This document shows, piece after piece, positions 10,026 to 20,439 of a DNA stretch of 64,000 nt. A program made the position numbers and the translations under genes. The notes beneath the pieces are model-generated. The model worked only from the letters and a program-made list of their open reading frames with translations, made no database searches and was not told where the DNA came from. The first letter of the stretch is position 1. The number at the start of each line of letters is the position of its first letter. The stretch comes from Aphelocoma coerulescens (lineage: Eukaryota > Chordata > Aves > Passeriformes > Corvidae). The DNA lies in NCBI RefSeq assembly GCF_041296385.1, contig NC_091034.1, forward strand, positions 434,001 through 498,000, written 5' to 3'.

Positions 10026-10765
10026 GGGGGTCTCCAATATCTAGGGGCTCCCCAAAACCCCAAACATCAATGGGGGCTGTAAAAACACCCTCAAGTTCAC
10101 TCATTTTCGGAGGTCATTTAGACATATTATGGGGTTTCGCAGCAGCCAGGCTGAGCAAAGCCTTTCTTTAATGCTGCCATATTCTGGGGTGCTGTGAGTA
10201 TCCCAAAATATGGCAGGCGATGCCCTCACTGCCCGCCCCCCCCACCCCGCAAAAAAAGTGCCTCTTTGGGCTCCACTGGTCAGCCCGGCGTCAGGAGCGG
10301 CATTTGGCCACAGCCCCGGTGGCCACCGGCGTCCTGCCAACCCCCCGGCCAAGGGAAAGTGGTTCCCACCCCCCCGAACCCCCCAAACCACGCGGCACCC
10401 CGGGAGTGGTTAAACATAGCTCGGGGCTGCCGGAGTTCTGGGAAGCGCCAGCGGCCGGGCCGTGGTCGGGATCTGGCAACGCCAGCAATGCCCGGGGGGC
10501 AAAGGGCGCCGGGCAAAGGAGGGGTCAGAGCCCCCCCAAATCCAGCCCTGGCAGGGTCACCGCCTGCACCCGCTCTGAAGGGTCCTGGTTAATGAGGAAC
10601 TGGAGTTTTAATTATAAAACTGGTAAATGAATAAAAAAATGGGGAAGGGGGTTTAGGGGGGTTTTGGAGGGGCCTGGGGGATTTAAGGGGGTCCAGGGGA
10701 GTTTTGGGGTGCTCAGGGGGGTGTTAGAAGTGCCCGATGCAGCCGGGGTGTGCAGAGGGCTGCTC
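10026..10765. other. Intergenic between RAP1GAP and the ALPL array
   Basis: Between the RAP1GAP end and the minisatellite I see no gene. Open frames on both strands in 10.2-10.6 kb lack splice sites and codon character. Confidence 0.6.
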
Positions 10766-10769
10766 GTGC

Positions 10770-11335
10770 GTGGGATTTGCACGGGAACGGGCAGCGGCGT
10801 TTTCCCAGCGGTGTTTTCCCAGCGGTGTTTTCCCAGCCACTTGCACGAGCACAGAACTCGTGAGCACCGCGGGGCTTTCATGTGTGCACAGGAGCGTTTG
10901 CACGGGCACAGGGACTCCTGCACGGGCACGGGATAATTTGCACAAGCACGGTGGCTCTGGCACGTGTTTGCTCTGTACACTGTCACCGTACGGACGGGCA
11001 CCGTGACAGTGACGGTCACCCCTGCACGGTGACTTTTGCCCATGGAAAGGGCAATTCAAGCACAGTGAGTGACATCTGCCTGTGCTCTGAGCCACTTGCA
11101 CAAGCACCGTGACATTTGCACATGCAAGGCACTACGCACCGTGACATCTCAGTGACATTTGCATGTGCACACTGACATTTGCACCTTTTGCTCGGCTCAG
11201 GCAGCATCTGCAAGTGCACAGCAACACTGGCACAGTGACATCTGCACGTGCAAGGCGCTGTGCCCACTTGCACGGTGACATTGGCACAAGCACAGGGACA
11301 TTTGCACACTCCCAGCACCCTTTGCACACCCAGCG
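10770..11335. repeat. TTTGCAC/GCAC minisatellite between RAP1GAP and ALPL
   Basis: Degenerate units of about 18-28 bp such as TTTGCACGGGCACAGGGAC and GTGACATTTGCAC occupy about 560 bp. Within it, 10798-10838 carries a near-perfect 16 bp repeat (GTTTTCCCAGCG, three copies). The core matches the RAP1GAP intron 1 array at 2340-3085. Confidence 0.85.
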
Positions 11336-11499
11336 TCCCTCTCCCTGCTCACCCCTCCCCAGCACCCTTCGAGCTGCACAAGCCCTTGGTGACCTACTAA
11401 TTACCCCCCTAATTACCTCACCCCAATAAAGGGGCGTGTCCCAGGGCGTCCCACCCCTTACATCCCGCTTTGCTGCCCCGCCTTCCACAATCCCAGCCC

Positions 11500-12013
11500 C
11501 AGCCGCTCCCAGTTCTCTCCCGGTGCAGCAAATTGGTTTAACCCAAAGAATTTTAAAACAAAATAAATCACTACGGAGACAACAAAACCCAAGTTTAGGA
11601 ACAAATTAACCCGGTGAGTTAATTTTTTTCCTATCTTCGTGTGATTTCTGCCTCCCCACACATGTGAGGAGTTGGGCACCAGGGTCAGTCCTCAGCCAAG
11701 GGACCGCAGAGGCATTTTGGGACCCAGCCCCATCGCATTTCGCTCAAAGAGGGGGTTTTATCCACCGAGGCTCCGGCTGCCATCCCAAATCCCGCGGTGG
11801 GTTTGGGATAGGCCAGGGAACGCTGCTAATTATAGGGAAGGAACCATGTATTTACAGAGGCAGCTCCCAGCACCAAACCGCCGGCGGCCGCTTTTGCTCC
11901 GCTGAGTCTCTCTGTTCTCTCTCTCCTCTTTCCCGGGCGCTGCTGTCCACAAAAAAATAAAAAGGGGGGATGAATTAAAAATAAATCCCCCTCGGTGATT
12001 TGCAAGAGGCACT
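11500..12013 (-). other. ALPL: Probable ALPL 3' UTR
   Basis: Downstream of the ALPL stop (minus strand) lies mixed-composition sequence, including an AT-rich patch at 11535-11640 that stands out from the GC-rich surroundings. I could not find a canonical AATAAA in minus orientation between 11340 and 12013, so the 3' end is not fixed. The two genes converge with about 1.5 kb between them. Confidence 0.5.
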
Positions 12014-12270
12014 TTAGCAGAGGAGGAGGAGGAGGAGGAGGCTGAGGAAGGGCAGGAGCAGGGGGGTGGCGGGGCGGCCGGCGGCGTTGCAGTGGCCTCG
12101 GTTGGAGCCGATGCAGGCAGCGTAAGCCATGGCGTGGGGGATGTAGTTCTGCTCGTGGACCCCGTGCAGCAGGTGGGCCATGGGCCCGCGGGCGAACACA
12201 GCCACGTCCTCGCCGCCGTGGGTCTCCTGCCGCAGCGGCACGGCCGACTGCGCCTGGTAGTCAGCGTGTG
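12014..12270 (-). other. ALPL: ALPL last coding exon with GPI-anchor signal
   Basis: The exon opens with [20 protein letters not shown], carries the conserved [19 protein letters not shown] and ends [18 protein letters not shown] followed by a run of leucines, Cys and TAA. The polar GRPA stretch followed by a hydrophobic end is the usual GPI-transamidase signal. The leucine run is encoded by a (CTC)n tract (GAG repeats on the plus strand at 12020-12042). Confidence 0.95.
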
Positions 12271-15200
12271 CTGGGGGAAAACAGCACAAGTGAGAGTCGT
12301 TTAAGAGCCCAGCTCATTTTAGCCAAGCTGGGATGATTTTAAGGGGTTTTGGCCCAAAATGTACTCACCAAAATCCACGGCAGAGACGTTTTCTCGCTCG
12401 CCCGCCACGATTTTATAGCCGGGGCCGTTGCCATAGAGGATGGAGGTGAAGGGTTTGCGGTCCACGTCGCTCTGCATCGGGGCCAGACCTGGCGGTATGG
12501 CACGATCAGCGGGATGGAGTCTCCCCACTGTGTCCCCAAGCTGTCCCTGGCATCGTGGCCGGGAAGGGCTCACCAAAGATGGGGTTCCCGCGGGGGGTGT
12601 AGCCGCCGAAGGTGAAGACGTGCGAGTGGTCGGCAGTGACAACACTGAGCGTGTCCTGGGTGGACGTGAGGCGTGTCGCCAGCCCGATGGCCCTGTCCAG
12701 CTCCACCGCCTCGTGCAGCGCCTGCTTCGCCTTCCCCTCGTGGTGCCCGTGGTCAATGCGGCCACCTGCGGAACCCGGCACCGCTCGGCATCGCCTTCTC
12801 TTCCCAGCCTTGCACCCCTCTTTATTTCCTTTTCTGCATTCCCCCATCACCCCATTTATCCCCCCTTTTTACATCCCACATCCTCTCTTTTGCACCCCCA
12901 TCAGGCCCTTTTCATTCCTGCTTTTCGTTCCCCTGCTCTATCCGTTTTAGCACTCCACCTTCACCCCTCTTATCCCTCCCTCTTTGCACCTTCATTGCCC
13001 CTGTTACCCCTCTTTTTGCACCCCCCATATCCCCTTTATCTGTCATTTGTGCATCCACCATCATCCCCTTATCCTCCCTCCCTGTCATCCCTGCCATTCT
13101 GTCTCCCCATTATCCTCCCTCCCTTTTTGAACCATCACCCTTAATCTCCCTGTTTTTGTTCTCCCATCACCCCCTTCATCATTCATTTGCACCTTCCAGT
13201 CCTCACTTTTTGTACCTCCCCTTTATCCAATTTCCCCTTTTCCCCTCCTTTTTGTATACCCATCACCCCCTTTATCCTCCTTTTGCACCCTTCCTTTATC
13301 AAATCCCCCCCATTTTTGCACCCCCATTGCCCCATTTTTGCACCCCCATGAGCCCCCCACCTTCAACCAGGAGGAAGAACCCTCGGGGGTTTTTCTGGAG
13401 CATCCTGATGGCCACGGACACCATCTCGCTGAGGGATGGATCTGTCTCGTTGTTCCTGTCCAGCTCGTACACCATGTCCCCTGGCTCGAAGAGGCCTGGG
13501 AACAGGAACACTGCTGGGGACATCCTTTTCCCACCAAAAGAAAAAGGGGGGGGGCAAATCCTGCTCCTCGTGCTGATTCAAGTATTTCACACACCACTGG
13601 ATTCAGGAAGATTAGATAAAAGCCAGGGAGTAATCCCAGCCCTTCCTTCCTCCTGCCCGGCTGGATTCCACATTCCAGAATGGAGTGGGAATTTCACTGC
13701 TGACAAAAGAACTGCATCCCTGCGAGGGAGATGTGTTCCAGGGTGGGAGTAGCAGCATCCTCGGGATGTAACAGCATCCTTGGTGGGCAGCACATTCTTG
13801 AGAGCACACCAGCATCCCCAGGGTGGGGCACCAGCATTTCCAGGGAAATTGCAGCATCTTTGGGACCAACACTCCTGGGGGCAGCAGTAGCACCACCCTT
13901 GGGGGTGTAACAGCATCACTTTGGGGTACCAGCGTCCCCACGGAGGTAACAGGATCATTTGGGGGGGTACCAGCATCCCCAAGGGAATAGAAGCATTTTA
14001 GGGGCTACCAGCATCCCCAGGACCAGGTGCCACCATCCCTTGGAGGCAGCAGCACTCCTGGGAGGGTAACTGGCCACTGCAGCTGCCCCAGCACCCCAGG
14101 ACCGGCCAGGGGTCCCCTAAAGCACTCAGCTGATGCCAGGACACCCTTGGGTGCAGGGACTCACCCAGCAGGAAGTCAACGCGGCTGAGGTTGAGCGCCA
14201 GCAGCCCTCGCCGGTGCCACACGTACTCAGCAACCTGGGGACAGGGGACAGGCACTGTCACCTCTCCATTGCCTCTGCCATCCCCGCGGCCACTCCCCAA
14301 AGTATTCCATCCCCCAGGAATGGCTCTGTAGGGTTACAGCGGGGTGATGTGTGTGTACCCCCATCCCCGCTGTCACCTTGCCGCGGGGCTTGGCATCCTG
14401 CCACGCCTGGACGAGGTTCCTGTGGTCCAGGCGGGTGCCCCGATGCTTCTCCTCTTGGGGGTATTCCACATCACTGACATTTTTGGGGTACATGTATTTT
14501 CTCCCTCCACCCAGGATCACCTGCAAAGGAGGGGAGGAAATGTAGTTTTAAATAATTTTTAATTATTATAAATTTCCCCCTCCAGCTGGGGTTTAACGGG
14601 GGAAGACCCCGGAGGAGCAGAGCGGGATGTCCAGGAAAGCCCTGGCGTTGTGGGCAAAAACACCCGAGGAATTTCACCTAGCTCAAAATAACCCTGAATC
14701 TCTTCCTATTAATTAAAACCCAGGACAAAAATAACCATTTCCAGCAGGGATTTGGCTTTTTGAATATTTTTTTTTCTCCATCTGTGGGAAGGATGCTCCA
14801 CATCGGGATCCCCACATGAACCCGCTGGGATGGAGCCCCATCCCGTGGCTCTCCCTGTTTGCTTTGGAGTCTGATTTATTTGGCCTCTGTTATTTATAAC
14901 CTAGCAGAGATTTTATGTTTTTTTTTGTATTTTCCCCCCCTTTCTCTGCGTAGAAGGTGAATTATAAAGCTGCAAAACACCAACACCAAAATTATTAACA
15001 AAAAAAAAGGGAAAAAAAGTCTTTTCCCCACTATATAATTATTTCCAGCCTGGGACAGAGTTAAAATTATATTAAAGGGAAAAAAACAGCAAAAGAGGCT
15101 ATTAAAGAGCTAAATAACAGGCTGGGATGTTTTGCTTTGGGGCTATTTTGAAGGACAGAAGAAGATTTATTTACAGTGCTGAATTTCTGCATAAATCCAC

Positions 15201-18200
15201 AGCAAGGAGCAGAACTGGGGGAGAAAGGAAGAGTTTTGGGTCTGGGAAGCATGGGAAGGGAGGGGGCTAGGATGGATTTGTGGGTCTGGGGCTTGGTCCT
15301 AGAGGTGCTTGCAGTCCCAGACCTGTGTTTAAGTGTCCTGGTCCCATGCCCACCTGAAAGTGCTGGTACCCCACCCGTGGTGGTCCTGGTCCCAGTCCCA
15401 TATCTGATGAGGGTCCCAACTCTGTACCCATGGGTGGTCCTGGTCCCCCGTCTGCTGGGGGCTCTGACTCTGCACCATTGGGTGGTCCTGGATCTGCACC
15501 CATGGGTGGTCCCAGTCCACCATCACACAGGGATCCCAGCTCTGCACCCATTGGTGGTCCTGGCCCCATATCTACCCACAATCCTGGTCCTGCACCCATG
15601 GGTGGTCTCAGCCTCACATTTTCAGGGGTGGTCCTTGTCTTGTACCCACTCACAGTCCTGACCTTGCACTCCTTGGTGGTTCCAGCCCAACATCTCCTGG
15701 GAGCTGTGGCTCTTCAACCACTGGTGCTTCCAGCCCAACATCTCCTGGGAATCCTGGCTCTTCAACCATTGGTGGTCCTGGTCCCACATGTATCCACAGC
15801 CCTGTCCCCACCCTTGGGTGGCTCCAACAGTCACCCCAGGTTGTCCTGGTCCCATCCCCACTGACTCTAGGGCACATTCCCAGTGTCCTCATCCCTACCT
15901 CGATGTCAGGGATGTTCTCCACCAGCTGCCGGGCGATATCCTTGCAGCCACCCTCCAGGGCGTCCGGGGGCATCTCTCCATCCGAGTACCAGTCACGGTT
16001 GGCAGAGTGGGCGTAGGCGGCGCTGGGCGTGGCGTGGGTCACGCGCGTGGTGGTGACGATGCCCACGGCCTTGCCTGCACCACCAGTTCAGGGGACAATG
16101 GTGAGAACACTCCAAACCCCCTGCTTGACCTGCTGCCCAGGTGTCCCTCAGCCCTTCACCTGCATCCTTGGCCCAGCGGAGGATGGAGGTCACCTCCTGG
16201 CCCTTGGTGGTGTTGCAGCGGTCCCGGGTGACACCGGCACTGACCCCCAGCGTCCCCTCGTTGGCTTTGACCCCACAGAGGTAGGCGGTGGCCGTGCCCG
16301 CGCTGTCGGGCACCTGGGCATTGGTGTTGTAGGTCTGGAAGGTGGGAGATGGACAAAGGTCCATAGTTGTCACCTCCATCACTGTCTCCTCCACCACCAC
16401 CAATACCATTGACAGTGCTGTCATCCCCACCCTGGGGCTTCCCTCCCTGTGCTGTTAGGCTGCGCCAGACCCCCCCATCCCACCTGTCCCCTCTCTTTTG
16501 CCCTTTGCCCCCATTTTACCAGCTGCTCCCTCCACCGTGGTGGCACTTCCCCCCCCCCCATGCATTTTGCTGCTTTTAGCCTTTTTTCAGTCCATCCTTT
16601 GGCAGGGAGAGAGAAGCCACTGCCGTGGGCATCCCCACGGGGTGAACAGAGGTGGCTGCTGACTTCCAATTTAATTATTATTTTAAAATGTTTTGTTCAG
16701 CAAAACAACCCCAGGCGAAGCAGGGGGGGTCCCGTGGCGTCCCGCAGCCGGCGGGCTCCTCCTGCCCCCCCGCCCCGTTCCCACGGCCGGCCCCTGGCAC
16801 GGCCAGCAGGCACCGGAGCCAGCTCCTTTCGCCCGCCCCTGACCTAATTTCGGCTCGGTCGATGCCACCCGCCCGTGACCTTGTGGTGGGTGTCGCGTCC
16901 CCGTGGGCGCCCCGGGGGGCTCACCTTGGCCAGGGCCACGAAGGGGAACTTGTCCATCTCCAGCAGGCTCTCCTCGCCCTGCCCGTGCTGCAGCTGCCCT
17001 TTGAGGATGCGGGCGGCCGTGACCGTGGAGACGCCCATTCCTGCGGGACACCGTCAGCCGCGCAGGGACAGCCCGGCGGCACCGGGCAGCACAGCCCGCT
17101 CCATGCAAACCCCGCTCATCCCGGGCTACTGCAGACCCAGTTTATCCCATCATCCCGTTCATCCCATTACTCAGTTTATCGTAGCAACCAATTTTTTGCA
17201 AGCCCAGTTTATTGTGCAGCCAGTTTATCCCAGCTCCCAGTTCATCCCAGCAGCCACTTTCATGGCAAAGCCGCTTTATCACAGAACCCACTTTATTGCA
17301 ACACCCAACTTTTTGCAAATCCAATTCATTCCAGCACGCAGTTCATCCCAGCACTCAATTTTTTTGCAAACCAAATTTATCCCAGCACCCACTTTATTGC
17401 AATCCCAGTTTATCCCAGCACCCAACTTACAGCAAAACCAATTTACCTGAGCACCCAATTTTTTGCCAGTCCAGTTTATCCTTGCACTTGGTTTACTGCA
17501 ATCCCAGTTCATTGCAGCACCCAGTTTATGACAGCACCCAATTTATTGCAACCCAGTTTGCCCTGGCACCCAATTTCATTGCAAACCCAATTTATTTCAG
17601 CACTCAACTTGCTCTAAATCCAGTTCATACCAGCACCCAGTTTATGCCAGCACCCAACTTAATGCAAACCAAACTGATTGCAGCAACCAATATTTTCTGC
17701 AAATCCGGTTTATCCAGCACCCAGTTTATTGTAAACTCAATTTACCATAGCACCCATTTTTTTGTAAATCCAGTTCATTGCAGCATCCCAGCACAGAACT
17801 TCTTGCAAACCCAGTTTACCCCAGCACCCAGCTTTTTGCAAACCCAATTCACTGCAGCACCGAACACTTTGCAAATCAAACTCATTGTCGCACCCAGTTT
17901 ACCCCAGCACCCACCTTACTGGAAACCCAGTTTATCCCAGCACCCAGCTTATCCCAGAACACAACTCACCACAGCACCCATTCTTCCACAACACCCAATG
18001 TGTCTCACCCCCAATTTATCACAGCACCCACTTCATCACATCCACTTCATCACCCCCCCGCCCTTCAGCCCCCGTTCCCCCCGCCCCATGGTGGGTGCCC
18101 TCCTCCCATCTCACCGTCCCCCAGGAAGAGGATGAGGTTCTTGGCCACGTTCTGGTTGAGGCGCTGGAGCCGCAGCGCATTCTGCAGGGTCTCCTGTGCC

Positions 18201-18365
18201 TGCCGCCGCCAGTACTCGGGGTCCTTCTCCCTCTCTGCAGGGGAACCGGGCTCATAGTACCCAACAGCACCCACTCTTGGGGTGCTGCCCCCCCAAACCT
18301 CACCTACCCGGGACCAGCGATGCTGAGCAGAGCTGGGCGAGGAGGAGGACAAGCAGAGGCTTCAT
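12014..18365 (-). CDS. ALPL: Tissue-nonspecific alkaline phosphatase, 11 coding exons
   Basis: GPI-anchored zinc/magnesium ectophosphatase hydrolysing pyrophosphate and pyridoxal 5'-phosphate; needed for mineralisation. Minus-strand exons in order: 18365-18308, 18234-18115, 17040-16925, 16334-16160, 16074-15899, 14520-14377, 14234-14165, 13495-13361, 12765-12574, 12488-12369, 12270-12014. All are GT-AG and sum to 1563 nt (520 residues). The nine internal exon sizes (120, 116, 175, 176, 144, 70, 135, 192, 120) match those I know for human ALPL. Visible landmarks: signal peptide [19 protein letters not shown]; metal-site Asp in FLGDG (about residue 59); nucleophile Ser109 in [15 protein letters not shown]; metal-ligand regions HGHHEG and [14 protein letters not shown]; and a hydrophobic Leu-rich tail as GPI signal. 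Products such as [11 protein letters not shown] and [12 protein letters not shown] identify it as the ALPL type rather than the intestinal type. Confidence 0.98.
12790..13350. repeat. TTTTGCACCCCCATCACCCC minisatellite in an ALPL intron
   Basis: The intron between exons 13361-13495 and 12574-12765 is filled by degenerate units of about 30 bp such as TTTTGCACCCCCATCACCCC and TTTATCCTCCC, strongly pyrimidine-rich on the plus strand. The plus-strand open frame of more than 350 codons through it is an artefact. Confidence 0.9.
13735..14060. repeat. ACCAGCATCCCCA minisatellite in an ALPL intron
   Basis: Degenerate repeats of GGGGTACCAGCATCCCCA and GTAACAGCATC, about 25-32 bp apart, lie between the ALPL exons at 13361-13495 and 14165-14234. 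Confidence 0.85.
14521..15285 (-). other. ALPL: ALPL intron, AT-rich non-repeat part
   Basis: This 3'-side part of the 1.38 kb intron is AT-rich with A-runs and TATTTATAACC-like words, unlike the C-rich neighbouring sequence. No exon, tRNA or mobile element was recognised. Confidence 0.6.
15290..15885. repeat. GGTGGTCCTGGTCC minisatellite in an ALPL intron
   Basis: About twenty degenerate copies of a roughly 30 bp unit (CACCCATGGGTGGTCCTGG, then GTCCCACATCT or GACTCTG) lie in the 1.38 kb intron before exon 15899-16074. Collagen-like GPP reading frames on the minus strand (for example MGAGPGLWV) are repeat artefacts. Confidence 0.9.
16335..16924 (-). other. ALPL: ALPL intron without a recognised element
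   Basis: The 590 bp intron between exons 16925-17040 and 16160-16334 is C-rich, with one AT-rich patch near 16665-16705. I see no array or coding content. Confidence 0.6.
17100..18050. repeat. 18 bp CCCAGTTTATCCCAGCAC minisatellite in an ALPL intron
   Basis: About fifty degenerate units of 17-19 bp fill the intron between exons 18115-18234 and 16925-17040. Two unit types alternate irregularly: CACCCAGTTTATCCCAG and CACCCAATTTTTTGCAAA. Because the unit is close to a multiple of three and poor in stops, it creates open frames of more than 300 codons on the plus strand. Confidence 0.95.
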
Positions 18366-18385
18366 CCTGCGGCACTGAGTGGGTG
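18308..18385 (-). other. ALPL: ALPL exon 2, start codon and signal peptide
   Basis: The acceptor CTCTTCTGGCAG (exon from 18385) precedes a short leader and ATG at 18365-18363. The 19 codons encode a basic residue, a Leu/Val core and a small-residue end (CSAS), a classical secretory signal. The donor falls after the first base of the Glu codon, as in human ALPL (LVP then E-x-EKDP). The start is chosen because it gives this signal and fits the reading frame. Confidence 0.9.
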
Positions 18386-18599
18386 CTGCCAGAAGAGAGC
18401 TGCAGGGTGGGTGGCACCGGCTCGTGCCTCAGTTTCCCCACTGAGACCTTTGCCCCGGGGTCAGCCAAGCGAGGAAATGACCCCTCCCTGACCAGTCACA
18501 GATGTGACCCCCTGGGGACATGCCAGCTTACCCCCACCCTTCCCCTGGTCATCAGTCCCATGAGGCGTCACCTCACTGTCACCAACCCGAGCTGGGGGA

Positions 18600-19300
18600 A
18601 GGCGGCACAGCCCCCGTGGGGACATGTCCCCATCCTGTGTCTGTGTCCCCATCACGTGTTCCACTTCCATGCCCATGTCCCCATCATGTGCCTGTGTACC
18701 TCTCGTGTGTCCCCATCATGTGTCCCTGTCATGTCTGTGTTCCCATCCCATGTCCATGTCTCCACTGCACATCTGCAAGCCCATCACATACCCGTGTCCC
18801 CATCACATCCCCTGTGTGTACCCATGTCCCCACCACACACCCCTGTCCTCATCCCCAGCCTCCGTTCCCATTATGTCCCCATCCCCATCACACACCTGTA
18901 TCCCTGTTGCATGTCTGTCCCTGTTGCCCACACGTCCCCACCACATGACCACGTCCCATCACACATCCACGTCCTTGCTCCATGTCCGTGTCCCCATCCC
19001 ATGTCTGTGTGCCCACCACATGCTCATGTCCCTGTTGCACACCCATGTCCCTGTTGCACACTGTATCCCTACCACGTGTCCCCGTTGCATGCCTGTATCC
19101 CTGTTGCACATCCACGTCCCCATCACATGTCCATGTCCCCACGACACCCCCGTGTCCGCATCACACGCCCGTGTCCCTGTTGCACACCCACGTCCCCGCC
19201 ACATGTCCATGTCCCCATGACACCCCCGTGTCCCCATCACACGCCCGTGTCCCTGTTACATAGCCACGTCCCCACCACACTCCCGTGTCCCCATGGCACT
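18600..19300. repeat. CCGTGTCCCCATCACA minisatellite in ALPL intron 1
   Basis: About 700 bp of degenerate 17-21 bp units (CATCACACGCCCGTGTCCC, TGTTGCACACCCACGTCCC) lie between the signal-peptide exon and the presumed non-coding exon 1. The array is the source of very long His/Pro/Cys-rich frames on the plus strand. Confidence 0.9.
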
Positions 19301-19424
19301 CTCCTGTCCTCATCGCCCCCACCTCCCCATGGCACCTCCCCCCCGCTGCACGCCCCTCACCCCTCGCTCCCCGGGGACCCTCCCCTCCCCCGGGGTGGCA
19401 GCGGTGGCCCCGGGGGGTCCTTAC

Positions 19425-19560
19425 CGGGGATGGGGGTGTGTCACACACATACCCGCACAAACTTGGGTCCCGACACCCACGTCCCTCTGGGCGGCGGGAG
19501 GAGGCCGGGCCGGGGGGACCGCGAGCCCTTAAATCCCCCCGCACCCGGCCTTCGCCTCCT
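19425..19560 (-). promoter_or_regulatory. ALPL: Probable ALPL promoter and non-coding exon 1
   Basis: On the minus strand a TATA-like GATTTAAGGG (19528-19533 core TTTAAG) is followed about 30 bp later by a GC-rich stretch and a good donor, CCCCG then GTAAGG, ending the exon at 19425. That gives a short non-coding exon 1 of roughly 75 bp and an intron 1 of about 1 kb. Upstream is a CT/GA-rich CpG-containing segment. The exact start is inferred. Confidence 0.55.
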
Positions 19561-19564
19561 CCTC

Positions 19565-20320
19565 CTCCCCTTCCTCCACCCTCCCCCTGCTGCCAGAAAG
19601 GGGCGGGGGGGGAGGGGGGAGAAAAGGCCACAAACTGGGCTTACTGGTGCCCTCTGCCGGGTTATACTGGGAGGACTGGGAGGACTGGGGTGCACCAAGC
19701 CTGGGTCTAAGTGCTCAGCAACTCTCTGCCGCTTCACAAGTGGGAGTGTGGGGTGCCCCTTGGTGGGGTAGATGTGTGTTTTGCCGGATTTTGCATTATT
19801 TTCACCCAAACCCCGTGCTAGAAACACCAGCGAGGGGTTGAGGCGGGGGTGATGGAGGTGAGGGAGGGCTCCCTGCCTCAGTTTCCCCACACAAAGCTCC
19901 TGCAGCAGCCCACGAGAGATCCCTGCTGGAATCCAGTGGCGTTACGGCAGGTCTTACAATAAACACGGCGTGGTGACAACGGCGGAGGGGGTGATCCCCC
20001 AGCCCTGCCTCGATTTCCCCAAGGCGGGGGCCCGAGGGGCTCCGTGACCCGTGGAGCCGCCCGTGGCTTCCCAGAAGGTGGCGGACTCAGCCCAAAAATC
20101 CGCTCTCCGGGAGCCTCGGGGTGCAACCAAGGGAGCCCCAGCAGCGCCCCGATGCCATGGAGATAGGCACGGCCCCTTGCGGACCCCCCAGATCCCTTCG
20201 GCACCTCCAAATCCCTCCGTACGCTTTCCCCGTTCACCCTCCCTTCGCCCCTCTGTACTCCCCAGCACTGTCGCAGCCCCGTGGGTGTGATGAGCATGTC
20301 AGTGCTCAGCCCGTCGGTGC
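19565..20320. other. Intergenic between ALPL and ECE1 (head-to-head)
   Basis: About 0.75 kb of mixed sequence has no recognised exon. A short GGGAGGACT duplication occurs near 19670-19687. Together with the next 0.6 kb it separates two divergently transcribed promoters. Confidence 0.55.
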
Positions 20321-20324
20321 AGCG

Positions 20325-20402
20325 CAGGGATGGAGGCACCGCGGGGAGGAGGTGGCACCGCGGGGAGGAGGTGGCACCGCGGGGAGGAGGTGGCACCGCG
20401 TG
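20325..20402. repeat. 19 bp near-perfect tandem repeat
   Basis: Four almost identical copies of CACCGCGGGGAGGAGGTGG in a row. Unlike the degenerate arrays elsewhere, the copies hardly differ, suggesting recent expansion or a length-variable locus. Confidence 0.95.
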
Positions 20403-20439
20403 TTCCCATCCCTGTCACCGCGGCAGGGCGGCCGCCGGT

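Noticed and set aside
10627..10640. AATAAA at about 10629 as a second RAP1GAP polyadenylation signal
   Set aside because: It is 600 bp past a well-formed signal at 9999 and nothing suggests the transcript continues.
12673..13752. Plus-strand frame of about 360 codons, Pro/Ser/Leu-rich
   Set aside because: Read-through of the TTTTGCACCCCCATCACCCC array plus antisense ALPL exons.
15267..15653. Collagen-like Gly-Pro-Pro frame on the minus strand
   Set aside because: It is one reading of the GGTGGTCCTGGTCC minisatellite inside an ALPL intron.
16652..18135. Two plus-strand open frames of just over 300 codons, rich in Gln, Phe, Pro and Ser
   Set aside because: Translation of the CCCAGTTTATCCCAGCAC array in ALPL intron; antisense to the real gene.
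17885..19771. Plus-strand open frame of over 600 codons, rich in His, Pro, Cys and Ser
   Set aside because: It runs antisense through ALPL exons and two 18 bp-type minisatellites; the period near a multiple of three removes stops. No splice sites, domain or codon signature.
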